The notes under the pieces are model-generated. The model saw only the letters and a program-made list of their open reading frames with translations, was not told the origin of the DNA and made no database searches. A DNA stretch of 64,000 bases from Pempheris klunzingeri (lineage: Eukaryota; Chordata; Actinopteri; Acropomatiformes; Pempheridae). Within the stretch, counting starts at the first letter, position 1, and the number at the start of each line of letters is the position of its first letter. The stretch is taken from assembly GCF_042242105.1 (NCBI RefSeq), contig NC_092019.1:13326328-13390327 (forward strand), read 5' to 3'. This document shows positions 62,501 through 64,000 of the stretch, piece after piece. The translations under genes were made by a program, and so were the position numbers.

Positions 62501-64000
62501 TGCAGATATACATGTACAGTGCGGGAGGTCCGGCCCATTGTGCCTGAGAAGCCTGTTGAGGAGATGCCTGACCAAGGAGACAATCACACCATTGCTCACA
62601 GCCCCTGTCCACTACCTGGTGTGTGTTTTACCACTGAAAAACTGAACTACATTATGAAGTGATTTACAGTAAACTGATAAAGATGCTAATAGTTCCTCCA
62701 ACTGTTTTTGTGAATCTTCAGAATCCAAAGCCCAAGAGACTGCTCTAACAGAATCCCAAACCCCAACAGAGGAAACCTTTGTCCTAGGACATCCCCTCAA
62801 GTCAGATCACGGTGCAAGGCCAAAGATTCCCAGCTATCCGCAAACCAGGAGACCAGCTGGAGGAATGTCCCGACCTCTGCCATCCCCAGGTAAAATATGT
62901 TTTTTGTTAGTGAATTTAAGTAATTCCTATCAAAGAAAAATGTATGTTGATTCAATCAAGAGGACACAAGTCTCAAGCTGATTCATTCTGATTTCTTCGT
63001 AGGATTAGCCCAGCTGAAACCCCACCACATATTAACCATAAGTGATCTGGAGGAGACCCGAAGGGTTCGTCGCCACAGCCCACACTCACAGACAACAGGC
63101 TCCCGCGGTCACATGTCGCCCCCACCTCTGGGCCTTCTGCCTGGACCGATCACCCTCCGTACTGGAAAATCTTCCCTTCCCACTTCACCAGTGTTCCCAC
63201 TCGGTGCCCCAGATAACCTGATAAATTCTCCATCATCCCGCCCAGTCGGAGGTAGAAGTGCTTCCTCAGTGCGGTGCCCTGGGAATACAATGACCCACTG
63301 TACCTCATCCTTCTTTCCTCAGTCTCCTTGGCAGGACAGTGCGGGAAGCTTTCCCTCTCCAAGTCTGTCTCTCTCTTCATCCATACAACATCTTCCCAGA
63401 ACTCGATTGTCATTTGATCTGAGCCAGTCAGACTCAGTTGAGGTACCACACAACTTTTTAGCGTCACCAGAACCTGAAGATGTCTCTCCAGCAAATGGTA
63501 CATCACCCCAGGGGGACTTAGACACACAGAAGAGTGAAGAGGAATTTCCCTACAGTTCATTCCACAAGGATCCCAGCATGAGCCTGGGCCAAGAGATGAG
63601 GACAGAACTGGAGATTGAGGAGACACTCCTGAATGAAGGTGTGGCAATGAACTGTGGGGGGCAAATAGTGGTGGAGGGTGATGATCAAGAGGAATTCTGG
63701 GGACGAGCCCAAGAGGTACATAAGAGGAAAACTCTTGTTGCCAACCTGCCACGCTCTGCAGCGTCAGCCAGGGATGACTTAGGCAACACCTCCTCCGATG
63801 ATGATATGGAGCGCTATTTTGACTTCTCTCGGACAATAGTCAGCTGTCCTGGATCAAAAGATCATTCCAAGTCACCCTCTTCCCCTTCCTCCCGGCCTAT
63901 GGCTCAGCTGGATGGAGTAGATGACGGTACAGAGAGTGATGCAAGTATAGCACCCAACGATGATGCTCAGAAAGTTGCCGGTTCGAGTCGAGCTCAGATA
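47575..64000 (+). CDS. kmt2b: Histone H3K4 methyltransferase KMT2B (MLL family), 3' end outside the window
   Basis: Twenty-nine exons in phase give 2802 residues to the edge: 47575-47880, 49449-49524, 49692-53237, 53347-53528, 53696-53815, 54031-54217, 54851-55082, 55181-55248, 55338-55595, 55808-55914, 57222-57332, 57817-57930, 58120-58269, 58368-58460, 58573-58690, 58803-58916, 59294-59478, 59647-59748, 60281-60391, 60551-60627, 60978-61201, 61298-61401, 61503-61640, 61807-61965, 62072-62189, 62284-62362, 62458-62618, 62722-62889, 63003-64000. In order: menin-binding motif ARGRFPGRPW (about residue 26), LEDGF-type motif DDFRGF, AT-hook-like RRRGRSAS, KTPQRFMDD block, CXXC zinc finger for unmethylated CpG (about 1500-1550), three PHD fingers (1757-1948), bromodomain (1950-2080), extended PHD (2161-2294), FYRN (2295-2400) and the Taspase1 site QLDGVDDG (2771). 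FYRC and the catalytic SET domain must follow at the right. It matches KMT2B rather than KMT2A in NIKHFIMPVVSARSSRVIKT and by neighbourhood. ATG 47575 chosen over the upstream GTG. Confidence 0.95.
47881..49448. other. Large first intron of kmt2b
   Basis: Rich in gctagc/gttagc words; a poly-T run of about 24 bases lies at 48849-48872. No gene or recognised repeat. Confidence 0.6.
54218..54850. other. kmt2b intron 6
   Basis: AT-rich intron between the H-V-C-R-A-A block and the CXXC exon; nothing else recognised. Confidence 0.6.
55915..57221. other. kmt2b intron 10
   Basis: Intron of 1.3 kb before the first PHD-region exons. It holds a perfect hairpin at 56520-56561; no gene recognised. Confidence 0.6.
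56520..56561. repeat. Perfect inverted repeat, 19-bp arms and 4-base loop
   Basis: Arms 56520-56538 and 56543-56561 are exact reverse complements around ttca. It can form a tight hairpin; the loop is too short for a typical microRNA precursor. Confidence 0.95.
63905..63928 (+). other. Taspase1 cleavage site in kmt2b
   Basis: Encodes QLDGVDDG. Taspase1 cuts MLL-family proteins after the aspartate of this motif; here between D2773 and G2774 of the hand-built model. Human KMT2B has the same core. Confidence 0.85.

Noticed and set aside
63150-63836. 228-codon open frame on - opposite kmt2b
   Set aside because: Opposite-strand shadow of the last visible kmt2b exon; no recognisable domain, and the + frame is in phase with kmt2b.

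Overview
The window is vertebrate nuclear DNA, almost certainly from a spiny-rayed teleost fish. Genes are split into short exons with GT-AG introns, protein sequences are fish-like versions of human genes, and the spacers carry CA/GT, GA and TCTA microsatellites, Tc1/mariner-type inverted-repeat elements and repeats typical of teleost genomes. I cannot name the species. No virus-derived element, CRISPR array, tRNA or rRNA was seen.

Left part (1-12.2 kb): three Siglec-like (CD22/MAG-type) immunoglobulin receptor genes. One on + is cut by the left edge and shows three C2-set domains, a membrane segment and a tyrosine tail. One on - has a V-set and a C2-set domain and then stops with no membrane segment. 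One on - has a single V-set domain, a membrane segment and a tyrosine tail. The two tails share repeated Y-x-N and Y-x-N-M motifs rather than classical ITIMs. A degenerate Tc1/mariner element (7.26-7.96 kb) lies between the second and third genes.

Middle part (14.2-31.3 kb), all on +: a TBC-domain Rab GTPase-activating protein of uncertain subfamily, a complete hspa8-type constitutive Hsp70, a chymotrypsin-like protease (ctrl), and a two-exon prostaglandin D2 receptor 2-like GPCR whose first four residues straddle an intron.

Right part (32.6-64 kb): lin37 (-), proser3 (+), a small heat shock protein in the hspb6 position (-), psenen (-) and a long, almost complete kmt2b (+) that runs off the right edge after the Taspase1 site, before FYRC and SET. 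This is the same neighbourhood as human 19q13.12 (KMT2B, PSENEN, LIN37, HSPB6, PROSER3), where MAG and CD22 also lie. The Siglec-like genes therefore fit the same ancient block, with the four middle genes between.

The genes do not form one pathway. Recognisable themes are chromatin control (lin37 in DREAM/MuvB, kmt2b as H3K4 methyltransferase), proteostasis (hspa8-type, small Hsp), gamma-secretase (psenen) and immune signalling (Siglec-like genes, ptgdr2-like). Exon models were built by hand from splice signals; reading frames close exactly across every joined exon listed. The most unusual items are the Y-x-N-M receptor tails, two perfect short-loop hairpins inside introns of proser3 and kmt2b, and the small Hsp with an atypical N-terminus.
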